The notes beneath the pieces were generated by a model. It was not told the DNA's origin. It saw nothing but the letters and a program-made list of their open reading frames with translations, and did no database searches. 24,747 bases of DNA from PALSA-1006 sp964532405 (GTDB lineage: Bacteria > Pseudomonadota > Gammaproteobacteria > Burkholderiales > Gallionellaceae), in NCBI GenBank assembly GCA_964532405.1, contig CAZHIC010000032.1, positions 1 to 24,747 of the forward strand. Reading direction: 5' to 3'. This document shows, in pieces, positions 7,578-15,653 of this stretch. How positions within the stretch are numbered: position 1 is the first letter of the stretch; every line of letters starts with the position of its first letter. Made by a program: the position numbers and the translations under genes.

Positions 7578-9947
7578 TTATGCGCGATAAAGCGCTTTTT
7601 CTAGTTCATGCACGGCGTGCTGATACTGATCCAGTCCGCCAAAGCTGCGGATAATTTCGATGGGCGTACCGAATTGGGTGAAGGGCGAAATGGTAAGAAT
7701 TTGTGTTTCTTCAATCGGCCCAACACCTTCGTCGGCATATTTGTCCAGCAGGGCTTCCAGCACGCGCCGGGCTTGCTCGCCGTAGCGGGTGAAGTAATCG
7801 CGTTTCTTAACTTGCTCGGCGCGTTCTCTGCGAGTAAGCGGCGGCATGTCCCATGCTACATGGCAGACTAAATCAAACGGGTCGCAATCGCGCCCAATCT
7901 CTTCGGCCAGTGCTTCAAAGAAAACGCCCTCGTTGGCCAGCGCTTCGATCACCGCCTGTTTTTTATCCGCACTGCTCCAGCGGAGCAGGAAATCATCGAG
8001 TGAGCTGAATTCCTTCGCCAGCGTTCTGCGGGTGTAGTCCTTCAGCGATTCGGTAATCAGCTTGCCGTTAGCATCAAAGCATTGCACACGCTCTGACGCG
8101 ACTCTTACCTCGACGTTGGCGACAACATAACGGCGAACTCTGGAACCATCTTCATCTGCTCCCGGCTCGGATACACCTGTCCACTCGGGATTTTCAGCGG
8201 CAGGAGGATAAGGTAGGTCGCTAGGATTTTCACCTTCTATTGTGTCGGGCGGCACAGGAGATTCATCACCGATGGGTTCGTAAATTTGCACTGGATCGCC
8301 ATCAAAATCAGGATCAGCGAAGAGTTCCGTGGCTTTCTTGAAGTCGATAATGGTGAAGTAATACTTGTCGTAATCTTCATTGATGCGCGTGCCGCGACCA
8401 ATGATCTGCTTGAACTCGGTCATGGATTGGATGCGCTGGTCGAGCACGATCAATTTGCAGGTCTGCGCATCCACGCCGGTGGTCATTAACTTGGAAGTGG
8501 TCGCAATGACCGGATACTTGCTCTCGGGGAAGATGAAGTTATCCAGCTCCGCCTTGCCTTCTTCGTTGTCGCCGGTGATGCGCATAATGTATTTGTGGTT
8601 CTGCGCAACCAGATCGGCATTCTCATTCACGAGTGCCTGACGCATCCGTTCCGCATGGTCGATGTTGTCGCAGAAGACGATGGTTTTGTCGAAGCGGTTG
8701 GTCTGCTTGAGGAAGTCGCTTATCTTTTTGGCGACCAGTTGGGTGCGTTTTTCCAGCACCAGCGTTTTGTCGAAATCTTTCTGGTTGTAGATGCGGTCTT
8801 CAATCTCGTTGCCATGTTTATCCAGCATGCCTTTGTCGGGACGCCAACCGGCGAGATCTTTATCCAGATCAATGCGCACCACTTTGTAGGGAGCGAGAAA
8901 GCCATCATCGATGCCCTGCCTGAGCGAGTAGGTGTAAATTGGATCACCGAAGTAATCAATGTTGGAGACTTCTTTCGTTTCCTTGGGGGTGGCGGTGAGG
9001 CCGATCTGCGTGGCGGCGGAGAAATATTCGAGAATTTCACGCCATGCCGAATCGGCAGCGGCACTGCCACGATGACACTCATCAATCACAATCAAATCGA
9101 AGAATTCTGGGCTGAATTGCTTGTATATATTCTGCTCTTCTTCGGTGCCGGTGACTGCCTGATAAAGGGACAGGTAGATTTCATACGACTTATTGGCCTG
9201 CCGCTTTTGAATCTTGGTCATGGCCGAACCAAATGGCTTGAAGTCATTGGTCATGGTTTGATCGACCAAGATGTTGCGATCAGCCAGAAACAGGATGCGT
9301 TTCTTGGCCTTTGATTTCCACAACCGCCAGATAATTTGGAAAGCGGTGTAAGTCTTGCCTGTGCCAGTCGCCATGACCAGCAAAATACGGTTCTGTCCTC
9401 GCGCGACGGCCTCAATGGTTTTGTTGATCGCAAGGAGCTGGTAGTAACGCGGCGTTTTGTCGCTGCCGTCGCTGTAGTAATCCTGAGTGACCAGACTATT
9501 CTGCTGATCGCTTAGCCCGCGATGCGCAGCCCACCACTGCCAAAGCGTATCGGCGCTGGGGAATTCATGCAGGCCGATTTCGCGCTCGATGATACCGTCA
9601 GCCGCAATTTTGTTATGAAACAGAAAGCCGTCGCCATTGCTACTGAATACGAAGGGGACTTGCAACATCTCTGCATAACCCAATCCTTGCTGCATGCCGT
9701 CGCCAACCGAATGGCTGTTGTCTTTGGCTTCAATAACGGCAATGGGAATGTTGGGTTTGTAGAAAAGCACATAGTCAGCACGCTTGTGCTGGGCGCGGGT
9801 ATGCAGCTTGCCTCGGACGATGACCCGACCTTTTGTGAGAGGAAATTCTTCGCGGATTTGAGTGGTGGTATCCCACCCCGCGAGTTCCAGAGAGGGGGTG
9901 ATGAATTTGGTGCAGATGTCGCGCTCGGAGAGAGACTTCTTATTCAT
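7578..9947 (-). CDS. hsdR: Type I restriction-modification endonuclease/translocase subunit
   Basis: HsdR translocates and cuts unmodified DNA. The 789-residue protein carries an N-terminal PD-(D/E)xK nuclease domain with D58 (ADYVL) and E73-x-K75 (IEAKD), followed by the QxxxY-like element QGLGY. The superfamily 2 helicase core has Walker A ATGTGKT at 193-199, DECH at 289-292 and the later helicase motif IIGRGTRINED. The C-terminal part presumably docks to the methylase. It is shorter than EcoKI HsdR but in the range of compact family members, and all catalytic motifs are intact. It is the first gene of the islet; no clear ribosome site precedes the ATG, so expression may depend on readthrough from sucA or on a promoter I cannot identify. 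Confidence 0.95.
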   Translation of the reverse strand: MNKKSLSERDICTKFITPSLELAGWDTTTQIREEFPLTKGRVIVRGKLHTRAQHKRADYVLFYKPNIPIAVIEAKDNSHSVGDGMQQGLGYAEMLQVPFVFSSNGDGFLFHNKIAADGIIEREIGLHEFPSADTLWQWWAAHRGLSDQQNSLVTQDYYSDGSDKTPRYYQLLAINKTIEAVARGQNRILLVMATGTGKTYTAFQIIWRLWKSKAKKRILFLADRNILVDQTMTNDFKPFGSAMTKIQKRQANKSYEIYLSLYQAVTGTEEEQNIYKQFSPEFFDLIVIDECHRGSAAADSAWREILEYFSAATQIGLTATPKETKEVSNIDYFGDPIYTYSLRQGIDDGFLAPYKVVRIDLDKDLAGWRPDKGMLDKHGNEIEDRIYNQKDFDKTLVLEKRTQLVAKKISDFLKQTNRFDKTIVFCDNIDHAERMRQALVNENADLVAQNHKYIMRITGDNEEGKAELDNFIFPESKYPVIATTSKLMTTGVDAQTCKLIVLDQRIQSMTEFKQIIGRGTRINEDYDKYYFTIIDFKKATELFADPDFDGDPVQIYEPIGDESPVPPDTIEGENPSDLPYPPAAENPEWTGVSEPGADEDGSRVRRYVVANVEVRVASERVQCFDANGKLITESLKDYTRRTLAKEFSSLDDFLLRWSSADKKQAVIEALANEGVFFEALAEEIGRDCDPFDLVCHVAWDMPPLTRRERAEQVKKRDYFTRYGEQARRVLEALLDKYADEGVGPIEETQILTISPFTQFGTPIEIIRSFGGLDQYQHAVHELEKALYRA

Positions 9948-10008
9948 TTTGAAACGCGCACGCCGCCGTTAGCCTCAGAATATCCCACCCCGCAACCCGA
10001 ATTGAAGG

Positions 10009-12900
10009 TCATTCGTGCTTCACTCCTGGATTATTCTTCACATCGAGATCGGGACGGAAGGCAGCGGCGACCACCGCTTTCTGCTGTTCGTTATGCACGG
10101 CGAGGTAGCCTGCCGCCGGCGAAGCGGACGAAGGGCGCAGCGCATAACCGAGCTTCATGCCGGGACGCATGTGGCGCAACAGATAATGCTGGATGCGATG
10201 CCATGCCCCCTGATTGCCCGGCTCTTCCTGACACCAGACCACTTCTGTCGCGTTGGGGTAAACGTCAATCTGTGCAGTGAAATCGTCGTGCGGGAAAGGA
10301 TAGAGCTGCTCCAGCCGAATGACGGCCACCCCCTCCGGGGACAAGGACCTCTGCGAGGTGTCCTGAAGCGCCTGCTCGCGCCGATATTTGATAAGGTCGT
10401 AATAAACTTTTCCGCTACACGCGATGATGCGCCGCACCTTGTCCGCTTCCAGGGCGTCCACTTCGCCGATGATCGTCTGAAATTCTCCAGTCTCAAAATC
10501 CGCCAAAGGAGAAGAAGCTTCTTTGCTGCGCAACAGGCTCTTGGGCGTGAACACGATGAGCGGCTTGCACACCGGGCGCAACATCTGGCGGCGCAGCAGG
10601 TGGAATATCTGCGCCGCATTGGAGGGCACGCACACCTGAATGTTGTAGTCCGCGCACAGTTGCAGGTAGCGCTCGATACGCGCCGAGGAGTGCTCCGGCC
10701 CCTGCCCTTCGTAACCGTGCGGCAACAGCATGACCAGCCCGCACAGCCGCCCCCACTTGGCTTCACCGGAGGCGATGAACTGGTCGATCACCACTTGCGC
10801 ACCGTTGGCGAAATCGCCGAACTGCGCTTCCCACAACACCAGCGAATTCGGTTCGGCGGTGGCGTAACCGTACTCAAAACCCAGCACCGCCTCTTCCGAC
10901 AACAGCGAATCGATTACGATAAAATCGGACTGGTCGGGCGCGATGTTTTGCAAGGGGATGTGATAGCCCTGATCGAACTGCACGCGCTGCTGATCGTGCA
11001 GCACCGCATGGCGATGGAAGAAAGTGCCGCGCCCGCAATCTTCACCGGACAAACGGATCGGATAGCCCTCGCTCACCAAGCTGGCATAGGCTAGGTTCTC
11101 CGCCATGCCCCAGTCCAGCGGCAGTTCGCCCTTGCCCATGGCGCGCCGGTCCGCGATGATTTTTTCCACGCGCGAATGCAATATGAAATTCTGCGGCACC
11201 TCGGTCAGACGTTGCGCCAAGTGCTCCAGCCGCGCGCGCGGCAACGCGGTATTCACCGGCACATTCCACGGTGTGTTTTGCTGGAATCTCGCCCAGCTCA
11301 CCGCGTATTCGTGCTTGAACTCCGCCGGCAGCGGCGGAATGGGATTCACTCCCTCATCCATCGCGCGGCGGTAATCCGCCACCATCGCGTCGGCTTTGCC
11401 TGCGGCGATCACGCCGCGTTCTTCCAGGCGGCGCGCATACAGCGCCCGCGTGCCCGGATGCTGGTTCACGAAGCGATACATGAACGGCTGCGTCACCAGC
11501 GGCTCGTCCTGCTCGTTGTGCCCCAGTTTGCGGAAACATACCATGTCGATGACCACGTCTTTTTTGAAGGTCATGCGAAAATCCAGCGCGATCTCGGTGA
11601 CCAGCAACACCGCATCCGGGTCGTCCGCATTGACGTGCAGGATAGGCGCCTCGATCATCTTCGCCACATCGCTGCAATATTGCGACGAGCGCGTGTCGCG
11701 CGAATCGGAAGTGGTAAAACCGATCTGATTGTTGATAACGATGTGAACCGTGCCGCCGGTGCGATAACCCCGCGTTTGCGACAAGTTGAACGTTTCCATA
11801 TTCACACCCTGTCCCGCGAACGCCGCATCGCCGTGCAACAACACCGGCAACACCTGCGACCCATCGTGGTCGCCGCGCCGGTGCTGGCGTGCGCGCACCG
11901 AGCCTTCCACCACCGGGTTCACGATCTCCAGATGGGATGGGTTGAACGCCAGCGTGAGGTGCATCGAACCGCCGGGAACGGCGATGTCGGAAGAAAATCC
12001 CTGGTGATATTTCACATCGCCCGAGGTCAGGTGCTCTTTATGGACACCCTCGAATTCGGCGAACAGATCACCCGGCAATTTCCCCAAGGTGTTCACCAGC
12101 ACATTCAAACGCCCGCGGTGCGCCATGCCGATCACCGTCTCGCGCACCCCCTGCTCGCCAGCGCGTTGCAGCAAGTGATCGAGCAAAGGAATGAGCGTGT
12201 CACCCCCCTCCAAAGAAAAACGTTTCTGCCCGACATACTTGGTGTGCAAGTAGCGCTCCAATGTCTCGGCTGCCGTCAGCCTTTCCAGAATGTGCAACTG
12301 CATCTCGGCAGAATAATTGGCCTGTCCGCGCGAACCCTCCAGACGGTTTTGCACCCAGCGTTTCTGTGCGACATCGTTGATGTACATGTATTCCGCACCG
12401 ATGCTGCTGCAATAGACCTGACGCAACAACTGCATGATCTCGCGCAAAGTCATGCGTGTTGCACCGACTAACGAACCCGTTTCGAACGTGGTGTCCATAT
12501 CCGCTTCGCCCAGATCGTAGTGCGCCAACTCCAGCTCGGGCACTTCCGGTTTGGTGTGGCGTTTGAGCGGATCGAGATCGGCGCGGCGCACCCCGAGGAA
12601 GCGGTGCGCATTGATCATTTGCAACACGCGCACCTGTTTGCGATCAAAGTCCGCATTCGGAGAAATGGCCTGCATCGCCTGCTTGGATAATGCCGCAAAC
12701 GCCCGCTGGATGGGCGAGTGCGCCACATCGGGATGCGAATCCTTGTCCGGTTTTAGCGCATCGAAATAGTCGCGCCATTCGCCCGCCACACTCTTCGGGT
12801 CGGCCAGATAATCTTCATACAGACCCTCGATGAACACGTCATTCATGCCGAATAACGACGACGAGTCGCGCATGGCCTGCATGTAATTTTTATCGCTCAC
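10009..12900 (-). CDS. sucA: 2-oxoglutarate dehydrogenase E1 component
   Basis: Thiamine-diphosphate-dependent decarboxylase of the 2-oxoglutarate dehydrogenase complex. The 963-residue length is normal. Recognisable blocks include GMAHRGRLNVLVNTLGK, KYHQGFSSD, NPSHLEIVNPVVEGSVRARQ and NNQIGFTTSD of the cofactor-binding domain, and a complete C-terminal transketolase-like part ending near LRPSSASPAAGYLAVH. The start is GTG at 12900, supported by AGGAA 6 bases upstream and by the family N-terminus (SSSLFGMNDVFIEGLYEDYL). It follows gltA by 22 bases. Downstream, the restriction islet separates it from its partner sucB. Confidence 0.97.
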   Translation of the reverse strand: MSDKNYMQAMRDSSSLFGMNDVFIEGLYEDYLADPKSVAGEWRDYFDALKPDKDSHPDVAHSPIQRAFAALSKQAMQAISPNADFDRKQVRVLQMINAHRFLGVRRADLDPLKRHTKPEVPELELAHYDLGEADMDTTFETGSLVGATRMTLREIMQLLRQVYCSSIGAEYMYINDVAQKRWVQNRLEGSRGQANYSAEMQLHILERLTAAETLERYLHTKYVGQKRFSLEGGDTLIPLLDHLLQRAGEQGVRETVIGMAHRGRLNVLVNTLGKLPGDLFAEFEGVHKEHLTSGDVKYHQGFSSDIAVPGGSMHLTLAFNPSHLEIVNPVVEGSVRARQHRRGDHDGSQVLPVLLHGDAAFAGQGVNMETFNLSQTRGYRTGGTVHIVINNQIGFTTSDSRDTRSSQYCSDVAKMIEAPILHVNADDPDAVLLVTEIALDFRMTFKKDVVIDMVCFRKLGHNEQDEPLVTQPFMYRFVNQHPGTRALYARRLEERGVIAAGKADAMVADYRRAMDEGVNPIPPLPAEFKHEYAVSWARFQQNTPWNVPVNTALPRARLEHLAQRLTEVPQNFILHSRVEKIIADRRAMGKGELPLDWGMAENLAYASLVSEGYPIRLSGEDCGRGTFFHRHAVLHDQQRVQFDQGYHIPLQNIAPDQSDFIVIDSLLSEEAVLGFEYGYATAEPNSLVLWEAQFGDFANGAQVVIDQFIASGEAKWGRLCGLVMLLPHGYEGQGPEHSSARIERYLQLCADYNIQVCVPSNAAQIFHLLRRQMLRPVCKPLIVFTPKSLLRSKEASSPLADFETGEFQTIIGEVDALEADKVRRIIACSGKVYYDLIKYRREQALQDTSQRSLSPEGVAVIRLEQLYPFPHDDFTAQIDVYPNATEVVWCQEEPGNQGAWHRIQHYLLRHMRPGMKLGYALRPSSASPAAGYLAVHNEQQKAVVAAAFRPDLDVKNNPGVKHE

Positions 12901-12906
12901 AGCTTA

Positions 12907-12911
12907 TTCCT
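12907..12911 (-). promoter_or_regulatory. Ribosome binding site of sucA (GTG start)
   Basis: AGGAA on the minus strand, 6 bases before GTG at 12900. It supports the GTG start over the internal ATG codons. Confidence 0.6.
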
Positions 12912-12922
12912 ATCAGCTTGGT

Positions 12923-14209
12923 TTAACGTTTTTCCAGCGGCACATAATCACGTTTTACCTCCCCCAAGTACAACTGGCGCGGACGCCCGATTTTGTGATC
13001 GGCATCCGCGATCATTTCGTTCCACTGCGACACCCAGCCGATAGTGCGCGCCACGGCGAAAATCACCGTGAACATATTGACCGGGATACCCAGTGCGCGC
13101 AGCACGGTGCCGGAATAGAAGTCCACGTTCGGATACAGCTTGCGCTCGATGAAATACGGATCGCTCAACGCGGTCTTTTCCAACTCCATCGCCAGCTTGA
13201 ACAAGCGGTCGTTCTCCAGACCCAACTCTTTCAATACTTCGTAGCACGTTTCACGCATCACCGAGGCACGCGGGTCCATGTTTTTATAAACGCGGTGGCC
13301 GAAACCCATCAATTTGTATTTCTTGTCTTTCACGCCTTGCACATAGTCAGCGACACGCGATACATCGCCGATCTCTTCCAACATCTTGAGTGCCGCCTCG
13401 TTCGCGCCACCATGCGCAGGCCCCCACAGTGCCGCGATACCGGAGGCGATACAGGCGAAAGGATTTGCTCCGCTCGATCCCGCCAATCGCACAGTCGAAG
13501 TGGATGCGTTCTGTTCATGGTCTGCGTGCAAAATAAGAATGCGTTCCAATGCGCGCACCAGCACCGGGTTGGGCACGTAGTCTTCCGCCGGTGTGGCGAA
13601 CATCATGTACATCAAGTTCTCAACAAAGCTGAATTTATTTTTTGGATACACGAAGGGCTCGCCAACGTTGTATTTATGCGTCATCGCTGCAATGGTCGGC
13701 ACTTTAGCCAAGAGGCGTTGCGCCGATATTTCGCGGTGTTGCGGATTATTGATATCGAGAGAGTCGTGATAAAACGCCGACAATGCACCCACCACGCCCA
13801 CCATCACCGCCATCGGATGCGCATCGCGGCGAAACCCGCTAAAGAAGCGCGCCAACTGGTCATGCACCATCGTGTGATGCGTGATGCTCTGGGTGAATTC
13901 AGCCTTCTGCGCGGCATTCGGCAATTCGCCATTAAGCAATAAATAACTGACTTCCAGAAAATCAGAGTGCTTCGCCAATTGCTCGATGGGATAACCCCGG
14001 TAATACAACAATCCCACATCGCCATCAATGAAAGTGATCTTGGAAGAACAACTCGCCGTCGAAAAAAAGGCGGGGTCGTAGGTGAACAGGCCGAGCTTTA
14101 CCAGATTGTGTAAATCGATCACATCCGGCCCGAGTGTACCCGACAGAATAGGCAGCTCGACACTGCGGCCATCATCCAAAGTCAGCGTTGCAAAACGTTT
14201 GTTGTCCAT
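12923..14209 (-). CDS. gltA: Citrate synthase (hexameric type)
   Basis: Condenses oxaloacetate and acetyl-CoA to citrate. The 428-residue protein has the features of the Gram-negative hexameric class: an N-terminal small domain, ILHADHEQNASTSTVRLAGSS with the first active-site histidine, the second histidine in GFGHRVYK, and the aspartate in NVDFYSGTVLRALGIP. The ATG at 14209 is preceded by GGAGA. It sits 19 bases after sdhE and 22 before sucA, in the common sdh-gltA-suc order of betaproteobacteria. NADH inhibition is usual for this class but cannot be read directly. Confidence 0.97.
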   Translation of the reverse strand: MDNKRFATLTLDDGRSVELPILSGTLGPDVIDLHNLVKLGLFTYDPAFFSTASCSSKITFIDGDVGLLYYRGYPIEQLAKHSDFLEVSYLLLNGELPNAAQKAEFTQSITHHTMVHDQLARFFSGFRRDAHPMAVMVGVVGALSAFYHDSLDINNPQHREISAQRLLAKVPTIAAMTHKYNVGEPFVYPKNKFSFVENLMYMMFATPAEDYVPNPVLVRALERILILHADHEQNASTSTVRLAGSSGANPFACIASGIAALWGPAHGGANEAALKMLEEIGDVSRVADYVQGVKDKKYKLMGFGHRVYKNMDPRASVMRETCYEVLKELGLENDRLFKLAMELEKTALSDPYFIERKLYPNVDFYSGTVLRALGIPVNMFTVIFAVARTIGWVSQWNEMIADADHKIGRPRQLYLGEVKRDYVPLEKR

Positions 14210-14228
14210 GTTCTCTCCACCCCTGCCA

Positions 14229-14489
14229 TTAAGCCGCGTTAATCAATTCCAACAGTTTTTTTTGAGCCTCATGCCCGGCAGACTCTTTGCCGGTGATTCT
14301 ATCCCACAGCGCGTTGTCCGGCAGGTCTAACAAGACATCGAACGCGATTTTCTGCGCCTCATCCAGCCCCGCATACTGCCGCTCGACAAAACGCCCCAAC
14401 ACGATATCCAGCTCCAGCAGGCCGCGCCGACAACGCCAGCGCAACCGTGCAAATTCCGTTGGATCAGGCGTAATACTACCCGACGTCAT
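14229..14489 (-). CDS. sdhE: Succinate dehydrogenase flavinylation factor
   Basis: A small 86-residue protein of the SdhE/Sdh5 (DUF339) family that promotes covalent attachment of FAD to SdhA. The diagnostic RGxxE motif is R22-G23-L-L-E26 in CRRGLLELD. The helical remainder, including LDLPDNALWDRITGK, is typical. The ATG at 14489 overlaps the sdhB TGA as ATGA, so the two are translationally coupled; the frame remains open further upstream inside sdhB, but that extension has no family resemblance. Its place directly after sdhB fits its job. Confidence 0.93.
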   Translation of the reverse strand: MTSGSITPDPTEFARLRWRCRRGLLELDIVLGRFVERQYAGLDEAQKIAFDVLLDLPDNALWDRITGKESAGHEAQKKLLELINAA

Positions 14490-15181
14490 ACGATTCTTTT
14501 CACCATCATGTCTTTGATCTTGCCGATGGCTTCCGTCGGGTTCAGTTCTTTCGGGCACACGTCCACGCAATTCATAATGGTGTGGCAGCGGAACAGCCGA
14601 TACGGGTCTTCCAGATTATCCAATCGTTCCGCTGTCGCCTGATCGCGCGTATCGGCAATGAAGCGGTAGGCCTGCAACAGTCCGGCGGGGCCGACGAACT
14701 TGTCCGGGTTCCACCAGAAGGAGGGGCAAGCAGTGGTGCAGCAACCGCACAGGATGCACTCGTACAATCCATCCAGCTCTTTGCGTTGCGCGGGCGATTG
14801 CAGCCGCTCCGTCTCCGGCGGCGGATCGTTGTTGATGAGATAGGGCTTGATCGAATGGTATTGTTTGAAGAACTGCGACATATCCACGATCAGGTCGCGT
14901 ATCACCGGCAGCCCCGGCAGCGGACGTATTTCGACAGGCTGTTTCAGGCTCGACAGCGGCGTAATGCACGCCAGGCCATTGCGCCCGTTGATGTTCATCC
15001 CATCCGAACCGCACACACCCTCGCGGCAAGACTTGCGGAAACCGATGCTGTCGTCCTGCTCGCGCAGCAGCATCAGCGCGTCCAGCAACATCGCGTCACC
15101 CGCCTCAAACTTTAGGTCATAGTCCTGCATGTACGGAGTTGCGTCGGTATCGGGGTTGTAGCGGTAGATTCTAAATTTCAT
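14486..15181 (-). CDS. sdhB: Succinate dehydrogenase iron-sulfur subunit
   Basis: Carries electrons from SdhA flavin to the membrane quinone site. From the ATG at 15181 the protein has 231 residues. The [2Fe-2S] site is CREGVCGSD (C52, C57, D60) and C72. The second and third cluster ligands are in CILCGCCTTACP (C142-C152) and CHTIMNCVDVCPKELNP near 200. A TTG two codons upstream also opens the frame, but ATG is preferred because family members begin MKFRIYRYNPD and AGGG lies 8 bases before it. The stop of the inserted GxxExxY gene ends only 2 bases before this ATG, so sdhB may now depend on translation of the insert. In most relatives sdhB directly follows sdhA. Confidence 0.96.
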   Translation of the reverse strand: MKFRIYRYNPDTDATPYMQDYDLKFEAGDAMLLDALMLLREQDDSIGFRKSCREGVCGSDGMNINGRNGLACITPLSSLKQPVEIRPLPGLPVIRDLIVDMSQFFKQYHSIKPYLINNDPPPETERLQSPAQRKELDGLYECILCGCCTTACPSFWWNPDKFVGPAGLLQAYRFIADTRDQATAERLDNLEDPYRLFRCHTIMNCVDVCPKELNPTEAIGKIKDMMVKRIV

Positions 15182-15183
15182 AG

Positions 15184-15603
15184 TCAAACCCTAACATCTT
15201 TTTTGTCCGCAGATTTCGCAGATTCACGCAGATTAACTGCGCAAACCATTCGTTTATATTCCAGACTGCTGCCACCAAAATTTATCAGCAAACCTTTTTC
15301 TTTGCCGCTGGCCTTTAAGTAATTTAGCAACTGCGCTTCTTCACGAGAAGCCATATGTTCAATCGCTTTCAATTCAACTATGGTCGTTCCGTAGCATAAA
15401 AAATCAGCTCTATAGCCAGTATTCAACTGCTCACCCCGATAACAAACCGGCAATTCAACTTCTCGCATGAACGGAATCCCGATATGGCTTAACTCCAATT
15501 CCAATGCTTCTTGATACACGGCCTCCAAGAATCCACATCCAAGCTCACGATGCACCGTCATTGCCGCACCGATGATGGCGTAAGTCTGCTCGTCCCGTTT
15601 CAT
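15184..15603 (-). CDS. GxxExxY family protein, PDDEXK-like, inside the sdh operon
   Basis: A 139-residue protein from the ATG at 15603; a TTG at 15627 would add 8 residues lying inside the flanking repeat. The name-giving motif G24-x-x-E27-x-x-Y30 is seen in GCGFLEAVYQEAL. A nuclease-like pattern follows: D67 in YRADFL and E77-L-K79 in IVELKAIE, then a glutamine-less RxEAQLLNYLKASG segment and LLINFGG typical of the family. The family is widespread, often isolated among unrelated genes, and has no settled function. Here it separates sdhA from sdhB, and both ends of the gene lie within or next to 33-bp inverted repeats, the 3' copy encoding the C-terminal residues. This suggests transfer of gene plus repeats as a unit. 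Confidence 0.88.
   Translation of the reverse strand: MKRDEQTYAIIGAAMTVHRELGCGFLEAVYQEALELELSHIGIPFMREVELPVCYRGEQLNTGYRADFLCYGTTIVELKAIEHMASREEAQLLNYLKASGKEKGLLINFGGSSLEYKRMVCAVNLRESAKSADKKDVRV
15202..15234 (+). repeat. Inverted repeat, left copy, flanking the GxxExxY gene
   Basis: Begins TTTGTCCGCAGATTTCGCAG and matches the reverse complement of 15616-15648 in 32 of 33 bases. It is internally iterated: the unit CGCAGATT appears three times. It overlaps the C-terminal codons of the GxxExxY gene (residues reading ESAKSADK). Confidence 0.95.
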
Positions 15604-15615
15604 GTCTTGATTCAA

Positions 15616-15648
15616 AATCTGCGTCAATCTGCGAAATCTGCGGACAAA
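15616..15648 (-). repeat. Inverted repeat, right copy, flanking the GxxExxY gene
   Basis: Reverse-complement partner of 15202-15234 with one mismatch. It lies between the sdhA stop (15654-15656) and the ATG of the GxxExxY gene and probably forms its untranslated leader. Confidence 0.95.
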
Positions 15649-15653
15649 GTTCT

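Larger units (their letters stand above)
3230..9960 (-). mobile_element. Type I restriction-modification islet inserted between sucA and sucB
   Basis: Five same-strand genes (hsdR, hsdM, DUF1016 nuclease, hsdS and a truncated AAA ATPase) occupy the space between sucA and sucB, which are adjacent in most relatives. The left end is marked by the broken ATPase gene only about 60 bases from the sucB start; the right end lies between hsdR and the sucA stop. I see no integrase, transposase, terminal inverted repeat or convincing target duplication, so the mechanism of entry is unknown and the borders are approximate. Confidence 0.65.
15202..15648 (-). mobile_element. Putative GxxExxY cassette bounded by inverted repeats
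   Basis: A 447-bp unit: one gene exactly spanned by nearly perfect 33-bp inverted repeats, lodged between two genes that are otherwise adjacent. No transposase is encoded, so movement would need help in trans. I see no clear target-site duplication beyond the repeats. The cassette interpretation is inference from the structure. Confidence 0.6.

Noticed and set aside
3215..9965. Short matches (TGAAACG, ACGCGCA) near both ends of the restriction islet as possible target duplications
   Set aside because: They are seven bases long, not placed symmetrically at the junctions, and likely by chance.
11176..12471. Plus-strand open frame of 431 codons antisense to sucA
   Set aside because: It lies entirely within a highly conserved E1 gene and has the low-complexity His/Arg-rich composition of a shadow frame.
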